A stretch of DNA of 64,000 bases from Plazaster borealis. Lineage: Eukaryota > Echinodermata > Asteroidea > Forcipulatida > Labidiasteridae. Shown one piece after another: positions 24,586 through 37,194 of this stretch (its first letter is position 1; each line of letters begins with the position of its first letter). A model generated the notes under the pieces. It was given only the letters and a program-made list of their open reading frames with translations. It was not told where the DNA came from and made no database searches. The stretch lies in NCBI GenBank assembly GCA_021014325.1, contig CM037472.1:25591063-25655062 (forward strand), in the 5' to 3' direction. Position numbers and translations under genes: made by a program.

Positions 24586-24655
24586 AGAAATAAAACCCAA
24601 GGAAATAAAACCCAAGGAAATAAAACCCTAGGAAATAAAACCCTAGGAAATTCCT
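24586..24655 (+). repeat. 15-bp tandem repeat (AAATAAAACCCAAGG)
   Basis: Four full units and part of a fifth, the first ones with CCCAAGG and the last with CCCTAGG. Just 430-500 bases upstream of exon 2 on the gene strand. Confidence 0.85.
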
Positions 24656-25143
24656 GGGGAGTTTTAACCCAGAGCTGCCAACATTTGCATCTTGCAATCA
24701 GGGAGAATTTTGTACAACAATCCGGGAGATAATTAGAATTTCATTCAACATAATAGGGACAAAGTTTCCATAATCAGGGAGACTTTCAAATGTGTTCATC
24801 AGATCATGGAAAGATTGGTTTAATTTCAGGGAACTCTCTGCAGAATCAGGGAGAGTTGGCAGCTCTGTTAACCCCACCATGCCCACTGCCATCCCATGTT
24901 CATTTCACACTCAATGTCATTTTCCCTGGGTAGATTGAACCAGCTCTGTACGCTAACCCTGGCGTTATCTCGCTTAATCCTACTCCCAAAAGTCCCAAGC
25001 AAGGGGAAGTTATTTCCCTGTAGTTTGCCAGGGTTAGCAATTTAAGTGTGAAAAGGTCAATCAAATCTTCCTGGGAATTTCCTTCAGAAATGCGTTTAGT
25101 GTGAAAGGGGTTTTACTATTTTCTCAATACTTGTGAGTGGGTA

Positions 25144-25332
25144 GGGCCCTATTTCATAAAAGTTGTCTAGCACAAAAATTTCGCTAGCACAGAAAAAAAA
25201 TCTTGCATAGCAGAAACAGATTACCAGCAAAAAAGCCATGTTGTGAATTCACATGTCTCCAGTACCCCACTCATTTTTGCTTTGCAAATTAATCAGTTTT
25301 TGCATGTACATAGCTTCATGAAATTGTTCCCT
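25144..25332 (+). mobile_element. GGGCCCAATTTC-type MITE, diverged
   Basis: Begins GGGCCCTATTTCATAAAAG and ends 'cttcatgaaattgttccc'. Length and layout fit family B. Confidence 0.65.
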
Positions 25333-25416
25333 GATTTTCTTTAAGACATAAGACATAAGATATAAGAAACTTATCCTGTCCCCTTCAGTTTAGTTCCATT
25401 AACTATGAGTTACTAT

Positions 25417-25714
25417 CAGGGTTTTCCCCATGCACAAGCTATAACCAATTGCGTGCCGATACCAAGAAAAAAAGGCCGATAAGGTAGTTTTACAAAAAAC
25501 ATGATTTTTTTTTTTAATACAGTAGTTTTACAAAAAACATGACAAGAAAACCATATAAAATGCTCCAAATTGCACAGTAGGGCTTTGAAAACCAAGAAAA
25601 ACCCCAAGTAGAAAACATTCTGAGGATCTTGTTTCAATTCAGTGCGCTTCGGCCAAATATAAACAAATTTGACCCAGAATGCCCCCAGTTTTGAAAAAAC
25701 CTGGGGAGAACCCT
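25417..25714 (+). mobile_element. AGGGTTCTCCCC terminal-inverted-repeat element (family D)
   Basis: Starts CAGGGTTTTCCCCATGCACA and ends CCTGGGGAGAACCCTG. Its interior words (atgctccaaattgcacagta, gcagaatgccccc-like end) recur at 40.8-41.4 kb. About 300 bp, non-coding. Confidence 0.7.
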
Positions 25715-26460
25715 GACTATTATTATTATTGTTATTAATTTTGCAATGTACACATAAAATATACAACTTCAGAATATTCACATACAAAAAAAGTAAACGT
25801 AATGTAAAAAAATGGCATACACGTTACATTTGGAAAGCCAATGTCACTATCTGATTTCTTCACCCTGATCAAGGTCTCTGAGGAGAGCACCTAAGTATCT
25901 TCTATACAATTGCATATTTCAATTAAATAAATTCAATCAAATATCCGACCAGCATCTCCACAAACAAGCCTCTCTGCTCTTTGTTCCAAACAAAAACCTG
26001 CCTCGCGGAAAACAAATAGGAAGGAATGAATGCTGGGATGGCGGGACCAAAAAAAAAAAAAAAATTCCTGCTCTTGCCAGAGGATGTTTTTTCAACAGGC
26101 ATTCAGCTGGAGACAAAAGCTTCAACTCACGGCCAATGGGGCAGCTTGCATCTGCCGATAATTACTAGTATTACCATTTCATTTTGAGTGGCTTACACTC
26201 AGCCATTTATATCCTGCTTGCCCATCAATTTTCTCTGTGAGAAGTACGAAGAACCCTCTGGCAAACTGACATGTAAATATTTGTTTTCCCCGTCTCGTCT
26301 TGTTTTTGGCGACAGGCACAACTTGTGTCATACATGTATAGACATTTGTGCATCATGAGAAAAATACGCAATGAGTACACTACAAATGTATACAGTACGG
26401 TCATTCTTATGTTTGTTCCGAAATGTTCAATTCAGAACCCTGAAAATTTCAATGTTGTGA

Positions 26461-26888
26461 TGCACTCATTTTCCAATAAATAGAGTCCTCATTACAAGTC
26501 TCTAACCTCACATTAAAATGGTGTAAAATGTCATTTTATTTGATATTCTTTCAAAGCGAAATTTGAAACATGACATCAGTGCACATCAAAAACAAATGGG
26601 TCTGTCGCTTTCAAATAGGAATTTTTTGTGTCAGTCAAAAGGTAAAATTCAATGTCTTTTTGACTGAATAGCATACAAATTCAGAGATGACCTAAAAAAT
26701 TCTCTCCACAAAAATGTACAGACGATGTATTTGAAATGTGACATCATAGAACCTTTTGGTGATTTTTACCAAAATTGCACTTGAACAATATCAAACACAG
26801 TGGCATTTTACACCATTTTAATGTGAGGTTGGAGAGTTCCCCCCCCCCATTTTCATAAGGACTCCTATCTATTGGAAAGCGAGTGGAT
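26461..26888. mobile_element. Foldback element with about 75-bp terminal inverted repeats
   Basis: The left end includes 'ccaataaatagagtcct' and 'cctcacattaaaatggtgta'. The right end has 'tacaccattttaatgtgagg' and 'aggactcctatctattgg'. About 430 bp and non-coding. Confidence 0.75.
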
Positions 26889-27394
26889 CGCAAAACTGAA
26901 TTTGACCTTGGAGCCCCTCTTTAAACTTAATGTACAGTTCCACATCACAACATTCAAGGAATCAATATTCAAGGACTGAGGCAGGCCTCACTTTAGCACT
27001 GACTCTTGAAATAATATGTAAGTGTGTAGTCAAGGTTTCCCATTCATCAAGCCATACATGTACTACATTGGGTTAACCTTCAAAACAGCAAAATGAAACT
27101 TATTTGTATTCATATAAACCTATTAATCCAAATGACTTTTCCATAATTAATGGCATCCATTTGGAGTTGTTCTTGATGAAAGTTTACACCAGTGTGGCAG
27201 ACTGGAGACACAAGTCTCGCTTAAGCTCACCATTACTTGTTAAGTTAAAGACACATTGCAGTGCACACTGAACAAACTACACTGTACGTGTGTGTAGTGC
27301 GTACACATATTGGTGCGCATTGAACTGTGGAAGACAGTGTAATTTCCTTTCCTGATGAGAGTCCTAGTTTATGATTTATTTCTATTAATTTCAG

Positions 27395-27451
27395 ACAGAG
27401 AAAGCCAGACTCATCAGCTTGACTGACTCTAATGCCATTAATGATGATGAG
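27395..27451 (+). other. Possible 57-bp plus-strand exon (speculative)
   Basis: On the plus strand a pyrimidine-rich stretch ending tctattaatttcag is followed by 57 bases with no stop in one frame (TEKARLISLTDSNAINDDE), then GTAAAA. The length is a multiple of three and both ends fit splice consensus. It lies antisense within the long B4GAT1 intron. Nothing in the peptide is recognised and chance is a serious alternative. Confidence 0.18.
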
Positions 27452-28191
27452 GTAAAAAGGGACTGGCTATGAATTTAGATAATGGCCTATAATTACCTAA
27501 ACAAGCTACGCAGGCATTGAAGTAACTCATGCCCCAAATCAATACCGGAGAACTTGGACCCTGGTTTTGAGCAGAAACTACCGTTTGCCAAGTATTATAC
27601 AAATATTGAATGATTCTGAGTGCATTGGTGAGAATATTTTCATTATAGTTGAAATATGGAATCTTCCATTCAGCTCGGCTTCACCTCGTTGAATGGAACA
27701 TTCCATCTTTCAACGAATGAAATTATTCTCTCCATTGCACCAATGCAAAACATTCATTATTTGTTTTATAGAACTTCTAATAAGATCTTTGTCATTTGAT
27801 TGGATGATAGATATAAAGAAAACACAATCTGTATAAGATTCTATTTTGACATCCACTCTGAGGGCTTTGTATAATGCCTAGTATAACGCAAGGTGTGGTC
27901 TACGTGCAATAGTAAACAAAGTTGGGATGAAAACGCACAGTTTTACGACAAAGGCCATGTATTACTTTGATTAATGAATGAAGCGTGACCTACCGTATCC
28001 TCTAATTGAACGACAAGGATCTACTTATGTTTTATAAAACTGTATTAGACTGAGTAGCAGCCAAGTAATTGTGCCTAACATTTTTGATGTGTATTTTCAC
28101 AAATTTGTGCTTGATTAAACTGAGCTCCGTTCTGCTAGTTCTGCACAAATAAAATATTTACTAGGTTGTAAACATGAAAACTACATGTGCC

Positions 28192-28570
28192 GTGTCGTGG
28201 TCGAGCGGATAAGAGCACCGGACTCAAGCTCTGGTGTTTCTGATCAGCAGAGTGTGGGTTCGAGTCCCAGTCATGACACTTGTGTCCTTAAGCAAGGCAC
28301 TTAACCATCATTGCTGCGTCCTTCGGATGGGACGTAAAGCCGTAGGTCCTGTGTGTTTTTTAATGCACGTAAAAGAACCCAGTGCACTTATCATATAGAG
28401 AAGGGGTTCGCCCAGGTGTTCCTGGTTTAATTGGCTGCATATTGCACCACAGCACCTTGTAAACGATTACATGGTGCTATGTAAAGGCATAAGTCTCATA
28501 CTTCAAAACGTAGCTCCGCATACCTTGCAGGAAAACATACTGAGCGCTTTGAACTCAGTATTATTATAGG
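28192..28570 (+). mobile_element. tRNA-Leu-derived SINE
   Basis: The first 88 bases (28192-28279) fold as a tRNA-Leu: acceptor GTGTCGT pairs with ATGACAC, the anticodon loop is ACTCAAGC (CAA), there is a long variable arm, and the B box is GGGTTCGAGTCCC. A shared body follows ('cacttaacca', 'tcggatgggacgt', 'aaaagaacccagtgcactta', 'ggctgcatattgc', 'ctgagcgctttga') ending in ATT-rich sequence. Confidence 0.88.
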
Positions 28571-30284
28571 TACAGCAGATCAAGTTATCAGTGGATTATC
28601 TATTAATGGTAACAATTAAACAAGTATAAGTGCAATGAAAGAATATACTTCAAAGTTTATCATTAATGTGCAACTCTTCCCTTAGCACGGAATTGGCAAG
28701 TCTACCTTTTAATTTTTAATTTGATGCAGTACATGTAATTGAAGAAGTAAGCCAATTTAGTTCACCTTATGTAATAAGACGCCCTAAACCAATATTTATT
28801 TTCATTGTCCGTCTTCTTATATTCAATCAATACACCATAAAGAATCATGAAGCGCCCAAAACATTTAAAACGTATCCGAGGCACTATGTTCACTATGTTC
28901 ACTATACACTTACATGTACAAATGTACTTTACGGGTACATTTACATCCTTCCGCCAGAAACAAAATATTGATCTAAAACAGGAAATTAAAGTCCGACCCT
29001 TTCATCAGTCACATTTTGGAATTCCATATATATATCCAACTAAGTCTACATTCTCAAAAGGTGTTGTTTTACACAGACCTGGCATCTACATTACATCTTA
29101 GCCGGCTGTTCAACTTCAAGCCACAGTACCTGGACATTAAGAGTGGGAGCCACAGCGTATACACAAATGTGTAGATATCTTGGGAGGCCTCTTCAGATTG
29201 TATTGATCTTCCGTACTGAAGTCCCCACTGTCATGTGTGATGTGTAGTGTTAACGATGAGGACTGCAGGCATGATCATGGGGAGTAGCCAGAGACATACA
29301 ATCTCTGTATCCATCCCTATACAGTATCGCCGGCCATGTTTTAAACATAGTTTTTTTTTAGCAAGATGTCCTTCAATTCTTAGGAAGTCTTCAGAGGTTA
29401 TGGGAGTACAGTATGTACACACACTCACAAGTTCCTTGTTTATCTGAGGATGACTTTTACCGGGTTACCTGAAAACAATCATGCTGCGATCCAACGGGAT
29501 ACTTTTGAGGGAGTACGCTAGAGCATGCAGCAGGCCTTAAACTATGTGTATTTCTCTTCTTTGGCAGATATCAAAAGGAAAGATAGAAAAAACAAAGTTA
29601 TATTTGCTGCAACTGTACATTGTACCCCAATACTGTTTCATCAAATTGATGATTCCCCCTGGCAGGCAATGAATGGCAGTTGTGTTTTTGTACGATCCTG
29701 AGAATAGACCTTCGGAAATAATTTATAAATAGGCTACTTGTACAATGTACATTGTAGTGAAGTCACACCCATGTTTACACTGGTTTCACCATGGACAGAA
29801 GTTTTCAAAAAGAAAGGTTCTAAAAGTTGGGCTGAAATCAGTATACTGTGTATTTGGGCTCTCCTTACATACATGCATGTGTATACTCATTTCCACTCAG
29901 TTAAGGCTCAATGGGCAACTCACTGGTTCCCAGTTGGTCTAAATGCGTGAAATACAGAACTGCTTTGACAATTTTTTTGGTTTTGCAGACATACCTAAAA
30001 TGCAGCCGCAATTGTTCTCACGGTTGAAAACTGGAAGATTGTGTTCAACCAGCAGACTAAATGAACCCAACTCTGGGGATCAGGGACCTCCACTTGAGCG
30101 TGTGGGTCAGATGCTTACGTTGAGCCGAGTCAGTTAAATTTACACTTGGAAAATATCTCTGGCACAACTTCTTACCCCACCACTTCTCAAAAACAACCTG
30201 TGGGATTATTTTGTCATCGTGAGTTTATGCACCTGCATGCCATACATGCCGAGAAAAAAAAGAAGCATTTCTGACAAACTTGCT

Positions 30285-31122
30285 GAATGATCTGAACTCC
30301 TTTATTTTAAACACTGTACACATACTGTACATGAGCACAAAAATGTGTAGTTTACATGTATATACTTTGAGCATATTCTTTGTGTTATGAATTGTCTAGT
30401 GTTACTTTTTATTCCTTGGCTGAGGTGTCCAGTGGGTGAGTTTGGTTAGCTTTCCCGGTCGACCCAGGTCGACCCAGGTCCGACCCCAGTAACCTGCTTG
30501 TGGAGCGGGTTACTAAGGGCTGACCCAGGTATATGACATCCTGACAAAAAAATTCCCAATGACTACCATTTTGTTTGTGAATCAGCGGGACACTTTCAGG
30601 AAGTTTGACACACATTTTCACCATTAAAACTGCGACTTTGTGAGCATTAAGTATTTTTTTATTCAAAGACGCGAACTTTTGAATCAACGTGGGCTTGTAA
30701 AATAATTTAACGTTGCAGTTTCACCTTGAGAATATTTTTTTAACAATCTCTTTGTGAATCCACGAGAGATTTCGGACATAATGCACACACTGAAAGTAGT
30801 TCCAGTCGGCTGTCCCGAGATGCATTGGTGTGAATGCTGGAGGAAGTTGGCATGATAATAGCTCATGTCAGGGGCTCACATGGATGAGTACAACAATGGG
30901 GAAGCTAATCAAAGTATCGAACGCATCCAATGTAAATGATCTGAACTTCTTTATTCAAACACTGTATGTACACATACATGTACATGTACTATACACAGTA
31001 CATGAACATATATTAAATTTGTAGCTTATACTTTGAAGGTATTCTTTGTGTTATCGTGGAGGTAGAATTAGATAGATTGTCCTTGTGTTAACTTTTGTTT
31101 ATTTGCTGAGGTGTCCAGTGTA
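30285..31122 (+). repeat. Diverged direct repeat about 640 bp apart
   Basis: 30285-30437 and 30936-31122 share 'aatgatctgaac', 'tttatt', 'aaacactgta', 'tattctttgtgttat' and 'gctgaggtgtccagtg' in order. Confidence 0.55.
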
Positions 31123-31464
31123 AATTTGTTCGGGTAATCTCTCTCGGCCGTCATTTCATGCACACAGCTCCAATCACACTTGTTTTTGGAGACACCAGTA
31201 GCTTGAAATGACCCTTGGCAGATCTTGTCTTGGTAAAATTCTCAATGGAAAAGGTAATGGCTTTATAATCATTTCATCAAAAATGTAAAACATATTTGTT
31301 TTTTTGGTTTGATAGGAAGGCTGAAAAATGAAATTCCAAGGTAATTGTTTTCATTCTTGAATTACATGTACCTGTACCGTCACAGGTTTACTAACACTCT
31401 CACTCTATCTGTGCAAATGAAAATGAACAAGAAACGAGAACTGGCCTCTCGTCACCAGGCATCC

Positions 31465-31525
31465 TAGTGGTTAAGATAACTATCCTAGAATATGATTGGG
31501 GGTTTGGGTTTGAATCCCACCCGAG
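31465..31525 (+). mobile_element. tRNA-like SINE fragment
   Basis: 'catcctagtggttaaga' (A-box-like) and 'gggtttgaatcccaccc' (B-box-like), as in the 47.8-48.2 kb cluster. Confidence 0.45.
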
Positions 31526-31681
31526 TAGTTTGCCAGTGGATTATTTTTCGCAGGACTCTGGAAACACTAAGCATACATCACTCATCAGTGGAAGGATAAA
31601 ACCAAAGTATTCTTCTGTACTCCCAATGCAAACTATTACATCTAGATATAAAACAAGAAACTTGTCCGTATTTTCTTTTGT

Positions 31682-32056
31682 GTTTTAATGCTACATGCGA
31701 AGTGTGGACCTGAGAACAAAAGAGGTCCACATAGTGTAGGGACTTGATACACTATGTGGAATTACACACACAAGTCCACACAGTGTTTTTTTACAGTGTT
31801 GAAGAGTAGGATTTTCTTTAAGTGTACAGAACAAAGGAATGTCCACAGAGTGACTGCAACACAGAGCTGTGTTTTAACTCCACATTCGAAGTGTGGACCT
31901 GAGAACAAAAGAAGTCCGCATAATGTAGGGACTTGAAACACTATGTGGACTTACACACACAAGTTCATACAGTGTTTTTTCAGTGTTGAAGGGTAGGATT
32001 TTTCTTAAGTGTACAGAACAAAGGAATGTCCACAGAGTGACTGCAACACAGAGCTG
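31682..32056 (+). repeat. Tandem duplication, two 189-bp units
   Basis: Unit 1 is 31682-31870 and unit 2 is 31871-32056. They share long identical runs such as 'aagtgtggacctgagaacaa' and 'gaatgtccacagagtgactg'. Each unit also contains an inner inverse pair around 'cactatgtgg'. Confidence 0.85.
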
Positions 32057-32470
32057 TGTGTGTGTGCTCAGACCTTGGAGTTGATCACACATAACCTCTA
32101 TACACACTGTTTTCTCATCAAACATTAGACCAACATCTCAGTAAGGATGGTTGTGTACATTAGTGATAGTATCTGGAAGCGATTATTCAAAAGTGCAGAC
32201 AATTTCAATATTTGAATAGCCCAGTGCAGCAAATACAAAGTAACTCACCATACTCTATGTCTATGTTGGACAGGTTTGTATGGAATGGATTCAGCACTGA
32301 GCATTTACAGTTCGAGACAAAATTGTTGCCATTTACACAGTCCAAGGAAGAAAAACAAATATGATGGAATGTATACGTCTTTACTGTCAAACTACTCGTC
32401 CATCATAAATCAAAGTTTTAATTTCCTGTACTTGGATATAAAGCAACACAACTTCTTGGCATGAACAACT

Positions 32471-32670
32471 TTGGGGGAAAAAAAAACCCACCGGGCTTGT
32501 AGTTCAAAGTTTTTACTGGGCCAGAATGTTTGTTACAAGACCAGAATCAAAACTATTTTTACTTGAACAAGCACTAAGAGATGATTTATCTTGTTTGTCT
32601 TATGGGTAATACTTTCACACTCACCAGCATGAGTTTTGATCGAAATTTATCGGACTCAACATTTGAACAC
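32471..32670 (-). repeat. GGCCAGT dispersed repeat (family C), partial inverse
   Basis: Right two thirds of the family on the minus strand ('gggcttgtagttcaaa', 'acaagaccagaatcaaaac', 'agagatgatttatcttg', 'ggactcaacatttgaacac'). The GGCCAGT end is missing. Confidence 0.6.
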
Positions 32671-32699
32671 AATTTTGAAAATTAAAGATGAGGTGAGGA

Positions 32700-32810
32700 A
32701 TTATTATTATAAACACAAGACCGCAAGGCTCCGGGTCTAAGGTAGGATTCGAACAGGGGTCCACCACAAAGGTGAAAGGCGGGGAAAGAAACCACCAAGC
32801 CAACCTGATG
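32700..32810 (-). mobile_element. tRNA-like SINE head
   Basis: The minus strand gives TTGGCTTGGTGGTTTC, then 'cccgcctttcacc' and B box GTTCGAATCC, resembling the head of 22640-22907, with a TAATAATAA tract at the far end. Confidence 0.55.
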
Positions 32811-32832
32811 CCCTATTATTTAGTATGGTGCA

Positions 32833-32948
32833 CCACCAACTACTAGATCACCCAGCTAACCCGGTGGTGATCACCAACTGTTAGATCACCCAGCTAAACT
32901 GGTGCTGATCACCAACTGCGAGATTACCCAGCTAGCCCGATGGTGATG
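32833..32948 (+). repeat. Three tandem about 39-bp units
   Basis: Three copies of the pattern 'caccaact..tagatcaccc' plus 'agctaacccggtggtgat', each with a few changes. Confidence 0.7.
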
Positions 32949-34675
32949 ACAGTCAAGAGAGAAGAGGCTACTTTGCAATGAATAATTATGTAATTTTTTT
33001 AATATTTTAAAAATTACTTTTGTAATGAGAAATCGCCTAACATTACAAGGCCGGCAGGCCACTTCAAGGTGAGGGCTACACTTAACTGATTTGGGCTGTC
33101 GACCCAGGGGCACGTTGCCACTTACTCCTGGGGCTGAAACAGGATTAGCCCCTTCACAGTCCGTAAGGATGTAGGCATGGGTATCATCTACTAGGAGCCT
33201 GGCTGGTAGAGCAGAATGCACTACCTTCACAACTTTATACAAAGCAATTTAGCTGATATATTATTATTGCATTGGATAAACAATACTCATTGTTCTGGTG
33301 CAGCAATCACATGTACTAAAACAAATTTCTTGTTTCACTTTTATTTACTTTGAAAAAGATTTGTTTGTACCAAGTGTAAAGTCAAATTAAGCGTCAATCA
33401 TTCTTTCTTTAGTTAACAATGTTGCACAATGTCTGGTGTGTGGTGTACACATTGCATGGGGTTCTTCCTTATTCCCAAACAAGGGGGGGGGTGGCTTTGT
33501 CCCTACAGGCTAATAAATGTGTATGGTACAGGCAGAAACCTAGACAATGCCTGAATGTGTTCCCACATTAATGCCCGTGGCATTCCCTTTCTGCCATTTC
33601 CAAACACAGGCATGTTTACCCTCTCTCCGCCAGCATCCCCAGGTACACATAAGAACACTCTGCCCAAACCCCGCCTGTCAATTCTCCCCACTCCATTCAT
33701 CTGAAATGAGGTGGACACCGAGCAGCAAATTGAGACAGATGACGACGGCTTTTCTTTATGGTGGGACTTTAAGGACTGCTACTGCCTGCAGTTAGCCTGT
33801 TGAGTCGTGGGTCCCATACATAAAAAAGTACTTTGTTGCCTTTTAAAAATGGGGATGTAAGATGGATTTCTTCAGTTTAGCCTACCTGCTTGTGAGATAT
33901 CTAGAGCATGCCATAGTCAGAGCTTTTAGGAAAGGCCTACAAGTAAAGTGATAGACCATTAGAGTTAAAATGATAGGTCACTGGAGCCTGGAGCACATAA
34001 TTAAAATTGATGGAGTGTATCTGCCATGGGAGTAAGACGGGAGTACACAAGTGAAATTGACGGACCAGCAGAGCAAACTGATCAAAATAACCAAAATGTA
34101 CCGTCAATTCCCTGGGAAACCAAAGATGGTCAATGACCCTAATGCATTATCCATGTGTGTGTGTGTGTGTCATTCTTCAATCACCTGTCAGTAACTTAAA
34201 AAATCCTTTACTAATCTAATATTTAAAAAACCCCTCTTGCAGTCAAAACAAGCCCCATTTCCAATCCACTTTGTACAGTCCCAACCAACTGATCCTTTTA
34301 GGATTTCCAACTGGATAAAATTCCAGCTGCAAAGCTCATTCCAAAGAGGGGAAACAAAATTAAGTTGGAACCAATTTGCGGGTCTCTTGAGCAGTGGGAT
34401 TGTCCCTGGGATTCTGCAAGGTTTGGGAATAATAAGAGGGTTTGGTGTACAGATTTTGGCTATGTACTGTACACGGGAGAATCTGAACAAGTGAAATGCC
34501 AAGTACACAGCAGCCTACATTATATTATGTATCTACAATATGAAATTAATAGATGTTAACTTTGCATTGATGATAAAGAATATAATTTGTTTTTACCCTT
34601 ACACCGATGTGTATTATTAAGCACTGTATACTCAGTACTTTCCCGAGTTCGGTGAAGAAAAAATCCACAGGCAAA

Positions 34676-34876
34676 TCACTCGGGTGGGATTCAAACCCAT
34701 GACCTTTGCATTGCTAGAGCAGGGCCCAATTTCATGGCTCTGCTTACCGCGGAATTCTGCGCTTACGTATCATAGAATTGTGTGCTACAAGGGCTCTGTA
34801 AGCGCAGAATTCCGCGGTAAGCAGAGCCATGAAATTGGGCCCAGATGTCTTACCACTAGACCACCGAGCTAGCCCG
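34676..34876 (-). mobile_element. tRNA-like SINE head split by a MITE
   Basis: On the minus strand the A-box part (TAGCTCGGTGGTCTAGTGGT) is followed by the MITE and then the B-box part (GGGTTTGAATCCCACC). Removing 34722-34842 restores a tRNA-like order similar to 47822-47890. Confidence 0.7.
34722..34842. mobile_element. GGGCCCAATTTC-type MITE with perfect 45-bp inverted repeats
   Basis: Bases 34722-34766 and 34798-34842 are exact reverse complements (45 of 45), separated by a 31-base loop. The ends are GGGCCCAATTTCATGGCTCT and its inverse. It interrupts the tRNA-like element at 34676-34876 with at most one duplicated base at the insertion point. Confidence 0.9.
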
Positions 34877-37194
34877 GTGGCTGGAGGCAGTTCGAATCCT
34901 ATGAGTTAGCAGCGGGTACTGCAACGATTTAATAGATGTTAACTTTGCATCGAATATGAAATTAGTTCTGTATGACTATGTGTACATGTAGTCTACATCG
35001 ATGTACTACACTACTACAGTACTGTATTGGAACTACACAGAATATCATCTTGATACTGGTAGTGGCTCGGTAAAGTTTGTGGGTGGTTGGGCAGCAGCTA
35101 CATGTACAGCTAATACTATTCAAATACTGCAGAGCACCAGCGTTTTCAATTATAAACTAATGAAAATATGTGTGGGGAAGAACCGCCACACGTATAATTA
35201 GGGTAATTAGCCTCAATTATGCTCCTATATTGTTCCCCATATCTGGTATACCAAGAGCAGAGCAAATCAAAGGGTGAACCAAAATGATTATGGTCGCACT
35301 GTAGTCATTTGTCCCATGACAACCAGCACATCAACAAAGGTACAATCTCCATGCATGTGGTTTTAGCGTATAGCAAACCTTCCCATGTGAAATAAAGGGT
35401 GTAAACTTTCCGATCCTAGTCCAAATCTAATGCTATTCAACCAATGGCAATGGAGGCCTAGGCCTATGTGACGTGGGACCATGTGGAAGGAATCAAATGA
35501 ATATTCATTTTCGTGTGGAGGTTTATCCACACATAAAGGCACCGGTGGGTTAAATTAATCAAACCGACTGCAGAGTTAAATCATGGAGGTAGAATTAAAC
35601 TACCTCCATGGTTAAATGTAGCTCATTTCAGAAAACTAATGGATGGGAAGAAGGAAGACTGAAACCAATGTCAAAAACTTGACATGAACTGAATATAATT
35701 CTTCCTCAGTTAGATTTCTTTATCAGATGATAATCCATTAAATACATACCTGTGCACACACACATTTAATGTGTCTGTTCATTCATCTGAAAATGAGTAA
35801 TAGCCAATTAAAAAGCAATTAAGCGTGCACTCAGCAAATCTGGGTGCATTTCATTATTCATAAAGGGATGAAAGAGGCAGCTTAGCATTTTCTTCAATTT
35901 TAAATCACCATAGGTACATGTACACACGTATGTCAGAAACATTTGAAGGGTGCAATGGATGTTTTTTAAGTAGCAAATTGAGGGGGGAGCAAGAGACTAG
36001 TGAGGGGCGATTAAATGGTTTATTCGGCAATCAAATATCTGATTTCCAATGTATCAAAAATGTTTACAGCAAGAGTGATTAAAAATATCACTGGTACTGG
36101 TGTGAATGGTGTTTCGTCTGGCACAGTATGTTATTCAACAATAGAAGACAATAATATATATAACCAAAACCAAAAATCCATCTGTTATGAACTCAAACTC
36201 AGAGTTATTTATTTACAGACATGCCAACCTCTGGGATCACAAAACAGTATTCTGGAACCCCCAAAACCGGTATTTTTCATTATAAACCTTTATTTTTGAA
36301 AAACTTGCATAAACGAGTTTACTTCGTCTTCAGTAATTTTAAGCCTAGAATATTTGAAACGGGCATTGTAAATACTCCAACTGCTACATAAACAATTAAC
36401 AATGTCTTGTAACGGCGACGGCATGAAAACTCACAGGCAATCTTGCTATCAAATAATTTGGGGGAGGGGATTTCGGAGGAAGGGGCAAAGAAACAATTTT
36501 GAGAGCAAATTACCCCGCTCGCCATGAAAAAGGATGACTCTGCACAACTAAAGATGTGAAGATATTCATTACTTTCCAATTGAGCCAAAATTACCGCTCA
36601 TCTCTGCAAGCTACATTACATTCTGACATTATGTTTATTTGTCAGTCAAGGGTAAGTTCATCAGTGATGAAAACACTCATATTGATACATGTATGAATAT
36701 ATGTTAGAATTTGTCACCACAATCACTTTGTTTATCATCGTACACATAATACAAAATAATTTGGAGGGTGCATGACTGCCTGTAGTCTAGGCAAAAGGCT
36801 CCTGCATTGAGTGTACCTATCAATCATTCACTGCAGCTGCAAGCAGTGTGGTTAAAGTCCTGAAGTTTCAAATATTGTCGAATTGATTTTGTTGTTGTAT
36901 AGTCAGAACTCAGCCTTGAATTTGACTTTTGCCTGGACAAAGATAAATTGTTTGGTGAATACAGACTTACAGAGTGAGGGTACAATGTATGTGTGCCACG
37001 TACCTACATCGTACCTACATCGACAGTAATTTGTTTATACCCCTCAAGGAAACAGAATACCATGGGTTTTGTCAAACAAAATACAGGACATCAAGTCTAT
37101 GTCATTGTCAGTAAAGTATACATAGTTACATGTATGAGAAAAATATGGACAAATTAGGTCACTATGAAAGACACGTGAAAGGAAAACTAAATAC

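Noticed and set aside
28192..28279. Stand-alone tRNA-Leu gene
   Set aside because: The fold is good, but the same head with the same 290-base body occurs at 44.9 and 55.2 kb, so it is a SINE.
33503..33795. Overlapping open frames near 33.6 kb
   Set aside because: Short, on both strands, no motif or splice support.
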